This document shows, piece after piece, positions 35,612-45,334 of a stretch of 64,000 nucleotides of DNA. This DNA is from Streptomyces cyaneochromogenes. GTDB taxonomy: Bacteria > Actinomycetota > Actinomycetes > Streptomycetales > Streptomycetaceae. Under the pieces are notes generated by a model that saw nothing but the letters and a program-made list of their open reading frames with translations, did no database searches and had not been told where the DNA came from. The position numbers and the translations under genes were made by a program. Where the stretch lies: positions 7,812,001 through 7,876,000 of the forward strand of contig NZ_CP034539.1 of NCBI RefSeq assembly GCF_003963535.1, written 5' to 3'. Numbering within the stretch: position 1 is the stretch's first letter; every line of letters starts with the position of its first letter.

Positions 35612-37626
35612 CCGCGCCGCGCACCCCGAGGATCCCGTACGGCGGCGACTACAACCCCGAACAGTGGCCGCAGCAGGTCTGGGACGACGACCACCGCCTG
35701 TTCACCCAGGCCCGCATCGACACCCTCACCGTCGGCGTCTTCACCTGGTCCCTCACCCAACCCGCCCCGGACACCTACGACTTCACGCACCTCGACCGCA
35801 TCCTCGACCGAGCCGCCGCCGAGAACCGCCGGGTCTGCCTGGCCACGGGCACCGCGGCCCTCCCGCCCTGGCTCGCGAAGCAGTACCCGGAAGTCAACCG
35901 CACCGACTTCGAGGGCCGCCGCCACCGCTACGGCCGGCGCCACAGCTTCTGCCCCAGCTCACCGGCGTACCGCGAGCACGCCACCGCGATCGCCGCCCGC
36001 CTCGCCGAACGCTACGCGGACCACCCGGCGCTGCTCGCCTGGCACATCAACAACGAGTACGGCGGGGCCTGTTACTGCGACCTGTGTGCCGCCGCCTTCC
36101 GGGAACGGCTCCGGGCCACGTACGGCACCCTCGATGCCCTCAACGACGCCTGGTGGACGACCTTCTGGTCCCACCGCTACACCGACTGGGACCAGATCGA
36201 GCCCCCCAACGCCCTCACCGAACACTGGCGCGGCCCCGACCACACCGCCTTCCAGGGCATCACCCTCGACTACTTCCGCTTCACCACCGACGCCCTCCTC
36301 GGCTGCTTCCTCGCCGAGAAGGAGGTGATCCGCGCCCAGGACCCGGACACGCCGGTCACCACCAACTTCATGGGCATGTTTCGCCCCCTCGACTACCACC
36401 GCTGGGCGCCCCACCTCGACTTCGCATCCTGGGACAGCTACCCGCCCCTCGACGCCCCGCCCACCTGGCCGGCCCTCGCCCACGACCTGATGCGCGGCCT
36501 CAAGGACGGCGCCCCGTTCTGGCTGATGGAGCAGACCCCGTCCACGACGGCCTGCCGTGACGTCAATCCGCTGCGCCGCCCGGGCGAGCTCCGCCTGGCC
36601 ACCTTCCAGGCCATCGCCCACGGCGCAGACGCGGCCCTCTACTTCCAGATGCGCGCATCCCGCGGAGCCTGCGAGAAGTACCACGGCGCGGTCATCGGTC
36701 ACGCGGGCCGGGACGACACGCGCGTGTTCCGTGAAGTGGCGGAACTGGGACGGGAGTTGGAGGCTCTTGGCGACGCGACCCTCGGTGCGCGCACCCCGGC
36801 CCGCACCGCCCTTCTCTTCGACTGGGACAGCTGGTGGGCCCTGGAGATCTCCGACGGTCCCTCTCGACTGGTCAAGTACCAGGAGGTGGTCCACGCCTAC
36901 TACCGGGCCGCCCGCGAGGCGGGCGCGGACGTGGACGTCGTCCCGGTCACCGCCGACCTCACCACGTACGACGTGGTGCTGGCCCCCGTCCTGCACATGG
37001 TCAAGGGCGACCTCGCCGGCCGATTGGAGGCCGTCGCCGCGCGTGGCGGGACGGTCCTGACGACGTTCCTCTCGGGCCGCGTCGACGAACACGACCGAGC
37101 CTTTCTCACCGATGTTCCCGGCCCGTTCGGTCCGCTCATGGGGGTCCGCGTCGACGAGTGGGACTCCCGGCCGACGGACGTCGTGCGACCGGTCCGGCTG
37201 GGGGAGCTGACCTGCGAGGCACGCCTGGTCTTCGAGATCGTGCTGCCGCGCGGCGCCGAGGCGGTCGGCACGTACGGCGCCGACTTCTACGCCGGCACCC
37301 CGGCCGTGACCCGGCACGCCTGCGGACAGGGCGAGGGGTGGTACGTCGCCACCGCCCTCGACCAGCCCGGCGTCCACTGGGTGGTCCGCCGGATCCTGGC
37401 TCGCCACGACCTGCTCGGCCCGTACGCCGACCACCCCGAGCTGGAGACCGCGACCCGGGTTTCCCCGGACGGGACCAGCCTCCTCTTCCTCCTCAACCAC
37501 ACCCCTGAACCCGCCCACCTGACCGCGCACACCACCGCCACCGACCTGCTCACCGGCAAACGGGTCGAGGAGGGCGAACCCCTGACCCTCGACCCGCTCG
37601 GCACGGCGATCCTGCGGACGCGGTAG
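35608..37626 (+). CDS. Beta-galactosidase (GH42)
   Basis: The N-terminal TIM barrel begins IPYGGDYNPEQWP, the GH42 signature. The acid/base Glu is in AWHINNEYGG (near residue 150) and the nucleophile Glu in FWLMEQTPS (near residue 311). A cysteine cluster (CYCDLC) after the acid/base suggests the GH42 zinc site. The middle domain (YDVVLAPVLHMV) and C-terminal domain complete a 672-residue protein. It has no signal peptide, so it would hydrolyse imported galactosides. Its ATG overlaps the DUF624 stop. Some GH42 enzymes cleave alpha-L-arabinopyranosides, which would fit plant cell-wall use. Confidence 0.95.
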   Translation: MTAPRTPRIPYGGDYNPEQWPQQVWDDDHRLFTQARIDTLTVGVFTWSLTQPAPDTYDFTHLDRILDRAAAENRRVCLATGTAALPPWLAKQYPEVNRTDFEGRRHRYGRRHSFCPSSPAYREHATAIAARLAERYADHPALLAWHINNEYGGACYCDLCAAAFRERLRATYGTLDALNDAWWTTFWSHRYTDWDQIEPPNALTEHWRGPDHTAFQGITLDYFRFTTDALLGCFLAEKEVIRAQDPDTPVTTNFMGMFRPLDYHRWAPHLDFASWDSYPPLDAPPTWPALAHDLMRGLKDGAPFWLMEQTPSTTACRDVNPLRRPGELRLATFQAIAHGADAALYFQMRASRGACEKYHGAVIGHAGRDDTRVFREVAELGRELEALGDATLGARTPARTALLFDWDSWWALEISDGPSRLVKYQEVVHAYYRAAREAGADVDVVPVTADLTTYDVVLAPVLHMVKGDLAGRLEAVAARGGTVLTTFLSGRVDEHDRAFLTDVPGPFGPLMGVRVDEWDSRPTDVVRPVRLGELTCEARLVFEIVLPRGAEAVGTYGADFYAGTPAVTRHACGQGEGWYVATALDQPGVHWVVRRILARHDLLGPYADHPELETATRVSPDGTSLLFLLNHTPEPAHLTAHTTATDLLTGKRVEEGEPLTLDPLGTAILRTR

Positions 37627-37636
37627 CCACAGCCCT

Positions 37637-39634
37637 TCAGTGGATGCGCCGCCCATGTGCGTCGGCCACACCCGACTTGCGCAAGAAGTAGCTGTTGATC
37701 TGATCGCGCCACTCGCGGGCGCTGCGGAGCTGCTCCTCGAACCGCTCCGCCACCCGCGCGTGGCGCGCCGGGTCCATGAGCCCGGCCAGCGAAGCCCACA
37801 CCTCCCGGGCCTCCTCCACCTCTTGCACGCCTTCGAAGTGTGTGTCGTATATGTGCTGGATCACCGTCTTCCCACTTTGAAGCGTGTGCCCGTAGGACAC
37901 GTGGTGGAAGAACAGCAGCAGCTCGTCCGGGCAGGTGTCCGGCGACTCGTACACCTCGGCCCACACCTTGGCGTACTGACCCGCATACCCGGTGCCGGTC
38001 GTCACGCTGCGGTCGACGCCGATGCCGTCGCGGTCGGCGAAGTGGTAGGTGCCCCAGGGGCTGTACTCGTAGCCGTCGACGCTCGGGCCGTAGTGGTGGC
38101 CGGGCTGCACCATCCAGCCCACCCCGAGCGGGGCGGTGTACTTCTCGTACGTCCGCCACGAGCCGTCCAGCACGGTCCGCAGCCCCGCGTGCAGGCGTGT
38201 GTCGGCGGGGCCGGGCGCGAAGGTGAGCCCGATCCACTCGTCGAGGATCCGGCCGGGATCCGCGTGCGGCTGCCAGGCCAGCCGCCCGAAGGTGTACAGG
38301 TTCGCCTGGGCCAGCGGGTGCCCGGTCCAGAACGGGTCGTCGCCGACGTTGGACACGGCGACGAGACCGCCGCGCGCCAGCTCCCCGACGGACGCACCGT
38401 CCGCCCCGCCGTGCGGCCGGAACCGCAGCACCTCGCTCCACATCGGCCCCAGCCAGCACACGTGCCGCTGCTGCCCGGTGTACTCCTGCGTGGCCTGCGT
38501 CTCCACCGCGAGCCGGGTGCCGGGCATCGCGCCGATCAGCGGCGAGACCGGCTCGCGCACCTGGAAGTCCATCGGCCCGTGCTTGACCTGGAGGACGGCG
38601 TTGTCGGCGAACTCCCCGTCCAACGGCGTGAAATGGTCGTACGCCGCCCGCGCCCGGTCCGTCGTCCGGTCCCGCCAGTCCTGGCGGTGGTCGTAGACGA
38701 ACGCCCGCCAGTGCACCGTGCCGCCGTACGGCTCCAGCGCCGCGGCCAGCATGTTCGCGCCGTCCGCGTGGCTGCGGCCGTACGCGAACGGCCCCGGCCG
38801 GCCCTCGGAGTCGGCCTTCACCACGTACCCGCCGAAGTCGGGAATCGCCGCGTACGCCCGCGCGCTCGCCTCGGCCCACCACCCCCGCACGGCCTCGTCC
38901 AGCGGATCCGCGGTCGGCAGCCCACCGAGCACCATCGGGGCGGCGAAGGTGACCGACAGATGCGTGCGGATGCCGTACGGCCGCAACGCGCCCGCGATCT
39001 CGGCGACTTCACGGATCCGGTCCGTGAGGAGATGGGCCTCGGCCTCGTGCACGTTGACGTTGTTCACCGCCACGGCATTGATCCCGCAGGCCGCCAGCAG
39101 CCTGCCGTACGCCCGCACCCGCCCCAGCAGTTCCCCGCGCGCCCTGCCGTCCTGCCAGAACAGCGACCCGCCGGCGTACCCGCGCTCCACCTGGCCCATG
39201 ACCGGGTGCACGGCCACGTTGTCCCAGTGGTCGAGCATGCGCACCGCCGACTCGGGCCGGTGCTCCTCACGTCCGTACGAGCCCTGGAACGCCGTGTCCC
39301 CGAGCCGGACGACGTGGAAGAGGCCGTACAGCAGCCCGGACCCGCCGGACGCGGTGACGGTCGCAGGGCCGTCACCGCGCTCGAAGGTGAACGCCTCACC
39401 GCCGCCGCCGTCTTCGGCGCCGGTCAGCTCCAGTACCAGGTCGTACCGTTCGTACGGTGCGCAGGACACGAGAGTCCCGTCGCGCGAGACGCTTCCCCCG
39501 AACCGTACGCAGGCCTCCGCCACTTCCGCGTGCACCGTGTCCACCAGCGGACCCGAGCCACGGATCAGCGTCCGCCGGGTGCCGATCGGCCGGAACGCCT
39601 CGTCCGGCAGCCAGGCCGGATCGACACCCTGCAT
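37637..39634 (-). CDS. Alpha-glucuronidase (GH67)
   Basis: GH67 enzymes remove (4-O-methyl-)glucuronic acid from the end of xylo-oligosaccharides. The GH67 core is recognised by ACGINAVAVNNVNVHE, PDFGGYVVKADSEGRPGP (acid Glu), GPMDFQVREPVSPL (the Asp/Glu pair acting as base) and VCWLGPMWSEVLRF. The C-terminal segment DELLLFFHHVSYGH is also typical. I chose the ATG at 39632-39634 (MQGVDPAWLPDEAF), which has GGGGGT upstream, over a longer frame reaching into the GH92 gene. The length of 665 residues is normal, and there is no signal peptide. It is 20 bp downstream of the GH92 gene and converges on the GH42 gene with only 10 bp between stops. Confidence 0.94.
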   Translation of the reverse strand: MQGVDPAWLPDEAFRPIGTRRTLIRGSGPLVDTVHAEVAEACVRFGGSVSRDGTLVSCAPYERYDLVLELTGAEDGGGGEAFTFERGDGPATVTASGGSGLLYGLFHVVRLGDTAFQGSYGREEHRPESAVRMLDHWDNVAVHPVMGQVERGYAGGSLFWQDGRARGELLGRVRAYGRLLAACGINAVAVNNVNVHEAEAHLLTDRIREVAEIAGALRPYGIRTHLSVTFAAPMVLGGLPTADPLDEAVRGWWAEASARAYAAIPDFGGYVVKADSEGRPGPFAYGRSHADGANMLAAALEPYGGTVHWRAFVYDHRQDWRDRTTDRARAAYDHFTPLDGEFADNAVLQVKHGPMDFQVREPVSPLIGAMPGTRLAVETQATQEYTGQQRHVCWLGPMWSEVLRFRPHGGADGASVGELARGGLVAVSNVGDDPFWTGHPLAQANLYTFGRLAWQPHADPGRILDEWIGLTFAPGPADTRLHAGLRTVLDGSWRTYEKYTAPLGVGWMVQPGHHYGPSVDGYEYSPWGTYHFADRDGIGVDRSVTTGTGYAGQYAKVWAEVYESPDTCPDELLLFFHHVSYGHTLQSGKTVIQHIYDTHFEGVQEVEEAREVWASLAGLMDPARHARVAERFEEQLRSAREWRDQINSYFLRKSGVADAHGRRIH

Positions 39635-39654
39635 GAGACCCCCAACGCGTCCGC

Positions 39655-42600
39655 TCAGGCGAGCAGTTCGACTTCCGACACCACCGCCTCGCCGTCGAGC
39701 ACCAGGCGGTACTCCCCGTACGTACCCGGTGACCCCACCGTGAACGCCCGTGTCTGGCGGTCCCACGCGAAGGACTGCCCCGAGCGCTGGTCGAGGGTCT
39801 GCCACGTGGTCCCGTCGTCCGATCCCTGGAGCGTCCAGCCGGTCGGCGCCTTCGTCCGGTCCGACGGTGACGTCAGGGTGTACTGCACGGCCTCGGCGTC
39901 CTCGGACACCGGCAGCTCCACCGAGGTGACGCTCGCCTGGGTGGCCGAGGTGTTGTCGAAGAGCGCGCCCTCACCCTTCAGGACGTCCGCCCTCGGCACC
40001 GGCACCTCGTCGTCCTTGGTGATCGACACGGGCGCCGCGTTCTTGCCGGTGCCCCACGACGAGGGCCGCGGCCCCATGTCGAACTCCAGGACGCCACCCT
40101 TCGCGATCAGCGAGTGGGGCAGCGAAGTCGACCTCCACGGCACGCCGTTGACCTTCACGCCCTGTACGTACACGTTGCGCGCGCTGTTCCTCGGCGCCTT
40201 GACGACCAGCTCCCGGCCGTTCTCCAGATGGACCGTCGCCTTGGTGAACAAGGGCGACCCGATCGCGTACTCGCCGCTGCCCATCACCAGCGGATAGAAG
40301 CCCAGCGCCGAGAACAGGAACCAGGCCGACTGCTCGCCGTTGTCCTCGTCGCCGTGGTAGCCCTGCCCGATCTCGCTGCCGACGTAGAGCCGCGACAGCA
40401 CCTCACGGACGTTCTTCTGTGTCTTCCAGGGCTGCCCGGCGGCGTTGTACATGTAGTTCGCGTGGTGGGCGACCTGGTTGGAGTGGCCGTACATGCCCAT
40501 CCGGACGTCCCGCGCCTCCGTCATCTCGTGGATGACCCCGCCGTAGGAGCCGACGAAGTCGGGCGAGGCCGTCTCCGGGGTGGCGAAGTACTCGTCGAGC
40601 TTGTCGGCGAGGCCGCCGCGGCCGCCGTAGAGGTTGGCCAGGCCCCGGCTGTCCTGCGGGGCGGTGAAGGCGTAGCCCCAGCCGTTGGTCTCCGTGTAGT
40701 CGTAGCCCCACACGCGCGGGTCGTACTTCGAGGACTCGACGCGCCAGTCGCCCTTCGCGTCACGGCCCTGGAAGAAGCCGGCCTTCCCGTCGAAGAGGTG
40801 CACATAGTCCTGGGCGCGGTTCAGGAAGTACTCCGCCTCCTCCTTGTACCGCTTGTCGCCGGTCTTCTTGTACAGCGCCTGGCCCATCCGCGCGATGCCG
40901 TAGTCGTTGAGATAGCCCTCCAGCGCCCACGACAGGCCCTCGTGCGTCTCGGTGCTCGTGTAGCCGAGGAAGGGCGAGGTCTCCATGCCCTTGCGGCCCA
41001 CGCCGGACGACGGGGGCACGACCGTCGCGTTCTTCACGGCCGCGTCGTAGGCCGACTTCGCGTCGAAGTCGACGCCCTTGACGTAGGCGTCCGCGAAGGC
41101 GACGTCGGACGAGGTGCCGGTCATGAGGTCCGCGTAGCCGGGGGAGGACCAGCGGGAGGTCCAGCCGCCGTCCTTGTACTGCTGCACGAACCCGTCGACC
41201 ATCTCGCCCGCCTGGCCCGGCGTGAGGAGCGAGTACGCCGGCCAGGTGGTCCGGTACGTGTCCCAGAAGCCGTTGTTGACGTACACCTTGCCGTCGACGA
41301 TCTTCGCGCCGGTGTGCGTCGGGGTGTCGGGGTTCGGCATCGGGGAGAACGGCGAGGCGTACTGGTACTTCGAACCGACCTTCTCGAAACCGGAGTTGGG
41401 GTACAGGTACAGCCGGTACAGGCTGGAGTACAGCGTGGTCAGCTGGTCCGGCGTCGCGCCCTCCACCTCGACCTTGCCGAGCAGGCGGTCCCACTGGCGC
41501 TGGGCGCGCGACTTCACGGTGTCGAAGGAGGTGCCGTCGGGGATCTCCTGGCGCAGGTTGTCCTTCGCCTGGTCGATGCTGATGAGGGAGGTGGCGAGAC
41601 GGAGGGTGACGGTCCGGTCGTCGCCGGCGTCGAAGCGCAGGTGCCCCTTCACCCCACTGGAGGATCCCTCGGTCACCGGCTTGTCGAACGTGCCGTACAC
41701 GAACAACCGGGTCGCACCCGTCGACAGCCCGGACTTCACGTCCGAGTAGCCGGTGACGATCCCGTTCTCCTTGTCGAGCGTGAGCCCCGCCTGGTCCGTC
41801 ACGTTGTCGAAGAGGACGCTCGCGTCGTCACCCGGGTAGGTGAAGCGCAGCACCGCCGCGTGGTCGGTGGGCGCCATCTCCGCCTTGAGGCCGTTCTCGA
41901 ACCGCACCCCGTAGTAGTACGGCCGTGCCGTCTCGTTCTCGTGCCGGAAGGCCAGCTCGCGCGCCTCACGTCCGGTGTCCGGGGTGCCGGCGGCGGCCGA
42001 CGGCATCACCTGGAAGGTCTGCCGGTCACCCATCCAGGGGCTCGGCTCATGACTGGCGCTGAACGCCTGGATCGTCGGCAGGTTGTCGTCGTTGTTCGAT
42101 CGGGCGTAGTCGTACAGCCAGCTCAGCGACCCCGCGTTCGTCACCGGCGTCCAGAAGTTGAAGCCGTGCGGCACGGCGGTCGCCGGGAAGTTGTTGCCGC
42201 GCGAGAAGCCGCCGCTGGAGAGGGTGCCGCGGGTGGTGAGCGCGTAGTCCGACTTGTGGGCCTTCGGCTTCTCGGGGGCGACCGTCCGCAGCGCGATGTC
42301 GTCCAGCCAGCCCCGGAACTTCGCCGGGCCCCTGGGGGAGTCGTAGGCCACGAGTATCCGGTCGACGGTCCTGCCGGCCGCGACCGACCCGATCCGCGAG
42401 GCGACGTTGTTCCACTGGTTGACGTACAGCACCTTGGCGGCGCCCTGCCCGCGCGGGGAGAGCGGGAAGCCGTGCTGGTCGGTGGCGCCGAGGTCGCTCA
42501 GATAGGTGCCGTCGGTGAAGGCGAGGTCGACGGAGACGTTCGTGGCGTCGTAGTCGAGGTCGCCGTCGGCCATCGACGGGAAGACGCGGTAGGACAGGCG

Positions 42601-43458
42601 GGTGTCGCGGCCGACGGCCACGTTCACGTCGTACACCTTGTTGTACGAGTACGCCTTCCCGTCCGCCGTGTGCCGGCCGGCGTAGCGCAGGGCCCGCTTT
42701 CCGGTGAAACCGGCGCCCGCCTTGGCGGTCGGGGAGCCGCTCGGGCCGCGGTCGACCAGGGAGAGCATGTCCTGCGGGACCGGGCCCTCGCTGCCGCCGG
42801 TGGAGAACTGGACGTCGGCGAGCTGCAGGATGCCGGAGGCGCCGTTGTTCTTGGCGACCTCCAGCCGGAAGTGCCGGTATTCGGCCGGTTCCGCGATGTC
42901 GTACGTCTTTGTCTGGAACCGTTCGGCGAACGTCTCACCGGAGCGGGTGTCGACGGTCTTCCAGTCCTTGCCGTCCGTGGACGCCTTCAGGGTCCAGTCC
43001 CGCGGGTCGCGCTCGGCGTAGTCATTGGCCGAAGTGAGCGCGTATTTCGCGATTCTCGCTGGTTTGTCCAGATCGAATTCCACCCATCCGGTGGCTTCGA
43101 AAACCAGCCACTTACTGCTCGGCTCCCCGTCGACGAGGTTCTCCTTCACCTCCCCGCCACCGGTGTTCTCGCCGTTCGCCCGCACGTCCGTCACATGGTC
43201 GGTCACATTGCCCGGGATGCCGCTGCTGTAGCCGCCGTCGACGCCCGAGGACCGCTTGGTGCCGTCCGGCGCGGTGTCGACGGTGCTGAGCCAGTCGGGT
43301 GCCGGGTCGCCGGCCTCGAACGAGGAGGCGAACTCCCGGTCGGCCGCCGAGGGCGCCTCCGGCAGGGCGACGGCCACCCCCTGCGAGCCCACGGTCAAAG
43401 CGAAGGCGGCCGCCGACACGACCGCCGTACCCCATCTGTGCCGAGCTCTCTGCTGCAT
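39655..43458 (-). CDS. Secreted GH92 alpha-mannosidase with F5/8-type C domains, 1267 residues
   Basis: GH92 enzymes are calcium-dependent exo-alpha-mannosidases. A signal peptide (residues 1 to about 35, AVVSAAAFALTVGSQGVAVA) is followed by an F5/8-type C (CBM32-like) domain (about 85-195: GWVEFDLDKPARIAKYALTSANDYAERDP). A beta-sandwich comes next, then the GH92 catalytic part (YLYPNSGFEKVG, VNNGFWDTYRTTWPAYSLLTP, MYGHSNQVAHHANYMYNAAGQPWKTQ, GYHGDEDNGEQSAWFLFSALGFYPL). A second discoidin-like domain closes the protein (WTLQGSDDGTTWQTLD). I chose the ATG at 43456-43458, with GGGAGGG upstream, because it gives the signal peptide directly. A LacI-type palindrome lies 26 bp upstream. It probably trims mannan or fungal and plant glycoproteins outside the cell. 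Confidence 0.94.
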   Translation of the reverse strand: MQQRARHRWGTAVVSAAAFALTVGSQGVAVALPEAPSAADREFASSFEAGDPAPDWLSTVDTAPDGTKRSSGVDGGYSSGIPGNVTDHVTDVRANGENTGGGEVKENLVDGEPSSKWLVFEATGWVEFDLDKPARIAKYALTSANDYAERDPRDWTLKASTDGKDWKTVDTRSGETFAERFQTKTYDIAEPAEYRHFRLEVAKNNGASGILQLADVQFSTGGSEGPVPQDMLSLVDRGPSGSPTAKAGAGFTGKRALRYAGRHTADGKAYSYNKVYDVNVAVGRDTRLSYRVFPSMADGDLDYDATNVSVDLAFTDGTYLSDLGATDQHGFPLSPRGQGAAKVLYVNQWNNVASRIGSVAAGRTVDRILVAYDSPRGPAKFRGWLDDIALRTVAPEKPKAHKSDYALTTRGTLSSGGFSRGNNFPATAVPHGFNFWTPVTNAGSLSWLYDYARSNNDDNLPTIQAFSASHEPSPWMGDRQTFQVMPSAAAGTPDTGREARELAFRHENETARPYYYGVRFENGLKAEMAPTDHAAVLRFTYPGDDASVLFDNVTDQAGLTLDKENGIVTGYSDVKSGLSTGATRLFVYGTFDKPVTEGSSSGVKGHLRFDAGDDRTVTLRLATSLISIDQAKDNLRQEIPDGTSFDTVKSRAQRQWDRLLGKVEVEGATPDQLTTLYSSLYRLYLYPNSGFEKVGSKYQYASPFSPMPNPDTPTHTGAKIVDGKVYVNNGFWDTYRTTWPAYSLLTPGQAGEMVDGFVQQYKDGGWTSRWSSPGYADLMTGTSSDVAFADAYVKGVDFDAKSAYDAAVKNATVVPPSSGVGRKGMETSPFLGYTSTETHEGLSWALEGYLNDYGIARMGQALYKKTGDKRYKEEAEYFLNRAQDYVHLFDGKAGFFQGRDAKGDWRVESSKYDPRVWGYDYTETNGWGYAFTAPQDSRGLANLYGGRGGLADKLDEYFATPETASPDFVGSYGGVIHEMTEARDVRMGMYGHSNQVAHHANYMYNAAGQPWKTQKNVREVLSRLYVGSEIGQGYHGDEDNGEQSAWFLFSALGFYPLVMGSGEYAIGSPLFTKATVHLENGRELVVKAPRNSARNVYVQGVKVNGVPWRSTSLPHSLIAKGGVLEFDMGPRPSSWGTGKNAAPVSITKDDEVPVPRADVLKGEGALFDNTSATQASVTSVELPVSEDAEAVQYTLTSPSDRTKAPTGWTLQGSDDGTTWQTLDQRSGQSFAWDRQTRAFTVGSPGTYGEYRLVLDGEAVVSEVELLA

Positions 43459-43483
43459 AAGCCGGTACCCTCCCTGCGCACGG

Positions 43484-43495
43484 GACAACGTTGTC
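43484..43495. promoter_or_regulatory. LacI-type operator upstream of the GH92 gene
   Basis: GACAACGTTGTC is a perfect 12-bp palindrome, extended as GGGACAACGTTGTCAAC, 26 bp upstream of the GH92 start. The central CG and the half-sites fit LacI-family repressors of sugar genes. No LacI gene is in the window. Confidence 0.65.
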
Positions 43496-43685
43496 AACTT
43501 CGCTGCGCAAGGATCAGTTGTGGCTCAAGTGCCAAGTATTGTCAAGGGTGTTGGCTGTGGCATTCGGGGCTTATGCTGCGGATTTTTCGGGCAAGCGGCG
43601 CACAGGCCACTCATATTTCCGGGAGGTCTCAACTCGGAAAAGACCACCGGCCAACCTTGCATTCGATCTTGCTCCGCTGGCGGGA

Positions 43686-43701
43686 AGTGGACTATACCTG
43701 T
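43686..43701. promoter_or_regulatory. dre-like DasR site upstream of ngcE
   Basis: AGTGGACTATACCTGT matches 13 of 16 positions of the dre consensus A(C/G)TGGTCTAGACCA(G/C)T. It lies 112 bp before the ngcE start. DasR control would fit a chito-oligosaccharide importer. The remainder of the 354-bp gap 43459-43812 holds the LacI-type site at 43484 and the two divergent promoters, with no gene. Confidence 0.6.
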
Positions 43702-43812
43702 CGGCACTTCACATGATTGCGCACTTCCTGCACGACCCCAGCTTGACCCGATCGCGGTGCCGGGGAGGATCCGGTTCACCGCCTGAGTCCTGGAGAAGGC
43801 GAGGACTTGAGC

Positions 43813-45276
43813 ATGGGATCCACTTCTGCCCAGAATCCCGAGAACAACGGCTCCGCGGGTGTCGGACGCCGCGATCTGATCAAGCGGTCCGCCGCGCTCG
43901 GCCTGATCTCCGTACCGACGATGAGTTTCCTGTCCGCGTGTGCCAGTGGCGGGGGCGGCGGCAACGGTGACAAAGCCAAGGAGGGCACGAAGACCGCGAA
44001 GAACCCGCTCGGCGTCAATGACACCGCGCAGATGGAGTTCGTGCTCTTCGACGGCGGTTTCGGCAAGGAGTACGCCGAGGACGCCGTGAAGATCTACGAG
44101 CAGAACTTCCCCAAGGTGAGCGTGAAGTTCTCCGCCACCCAGAAGATCCAGTCCACGCTCCAGCCCCGCTTCAACCAGGGCACCCCGCCCGACCTCATCG
44201 ACAACTCCGGTGCCGAACAGATGGACATGGGCGTCCTCGTCGGCAAGGACCAGCTCACGGACCTCACGCCGCTGCTGGACGCCCCGTCGTACGACGACCC
44301 GAACAAGAAGGTCCGCGACACGCTGCGCCCCGGCATCGTGGAGATGGGCCAGTTCGACGGCGACCCGGTCTGGATCATGTACTACGCCTACACGGTGTAC
44401 GGCGTCTGGTACTCGCAGAAGGCCCTGGACTCGCTCGACGCCACGTATCCCGAGACCTGGGACGAGATGCTCGCGGTCTGCGAGAAGGCCAAGAAGAAGG
44501 GCATGGCGGGCTGGACGTACGCGGGCAAGTACCCGTACTACCTCCCCTTCTCGCTCTACCCGATGATCGGCAAGGTCGGCGGCGTGGAGGTCCTCGACGC
44601 CATCGACAACCTGGAGCCGAACGCCTGGAAGCACCCGGCGGTCAAGGCGTGCTTCGAGGCGTACTACGAGCTCTACAAGAAGGGCTACGTCCTCAAGGGC
44701 ACCCCAGGTCTGGACCACATCCAGTCGCAGACCGCGTGGGCCGAGGGCAAGGCGCTGTTCATCCCGAACGGCTCCTGGGTGGAGAACGAGTCGGCGAAGG
44801 TCATCCCGGCGGACTTCGGCCTGGCCGTCTCCGCGCCGACCGGTATCGACAGCTCCGACAAGCTGCCCTTCGGCACGATCTGGGCCTCCGGCGGTGAGCC
44901 GTTCATCGTCCCGGCCAAGGCGAGGAACGCCGCCGGCGGTATGGAGCAGCTGCGCGTCATGCTGAGCGAGGCGAGCTCCAAGAACTTCACCAGCAAGGTC
45001 AAGTCGCTGACCGCCTACAACGGCGGCACGGACGGCATCACCCTGACCCCGGGTCTGAAGTCCGGTGTCGCGGCGCTGGACAAGGCCGGCCAGAACGTGG
45101 TGAACCCGCGGCTGCAGGACTGGTACGTGCAGCTGCAGAAGGAGAAGATCGGTGTGTCCGGTCTCGGCGAGATGATGGCCGGGCGCCTCACCCCGGCCGA
45201 GGCCATCAAGAAGATCCAGGGCTTCGCCGACGAGGCCGCCAAGGACACGTCGATCAAGCACTACAAGCACCAGTAG
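43813..45276 (+). CDS. ngcE: N-acetylglucosamine/chitobiose ABC transporter substrate-binding lipoprotein NgcE
   Basis: This 487-residue extracellular binding protein has a twin-arginine signal (GRRDLIKRSAALG) and a lipobox (FLSAC, Cys near residue 39) followed by a Gly-rich linker. Conserved parts include FGKEYAEDAVKIYEQNFPKV and GTPPDLIDNSG. The gene order binding protein, permease, permease, ROK regulator is that of ngcEFG-rok7B7 (SCO6005-6008 in S. coelicolor, from memory), whose NgcE binds N-acetylglucosamine and N,N'-diacetylchitobiose. I chose the ATG at 43813, which has GAGGA seven bases upstream; a TTG at 43807 is possible. No ATPase gene is nearby, so MsiK is the likely energy source. 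Confidence 0.9.
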   Translation: MGSTSAQNPENNGSAGVGRRDLIKRSAALGLISVPTMSFLSACASGGGGGNGDKAKEGTKTAKNPLGVNDTAQMEFVLFDGGFGKEYAEDAVKIYEQNFPKVSVKFSATQKIQSTLQPRFNQGTPPDLIDNSGAEQMDMGVLVGKDQLTDLTPLLDAPSYDDPNKKVRDTLRPGIVEMGQFDGDPVWIMYYAYTVYGVWYSQKALDSLDATYPETWDEMLAVCEKAKKKGMAGWTYAGKYPYYLPFSLYPMIGKVGGVEVLDAIDNLEPNAWKHPAVKACFEAYYELYKKGYVLKGTPGLDHIQSQTAWAEGKALFIPNGSWVENESAKVIPADFGLAVSAPTGIDSSDKLPFGTIWASGGEPFIVPAKARNAAGGMEQLRVMLSEASSKNFTSKVKSLTAYNGGTDGITLTPGLKSGVAALDKAGQNVVNPRLQDWYVQLQKEKIGVSGLGEMMAGRLTPAEAIKKIQGFADEAAKDTSIKHYKHQ

Positions 45277-45334
45277 ATCCGGTGAGGATCCGTCACCAGC
45301 GGCTGCACGCGCGCGCAGATCGGGGTCGATAGCA

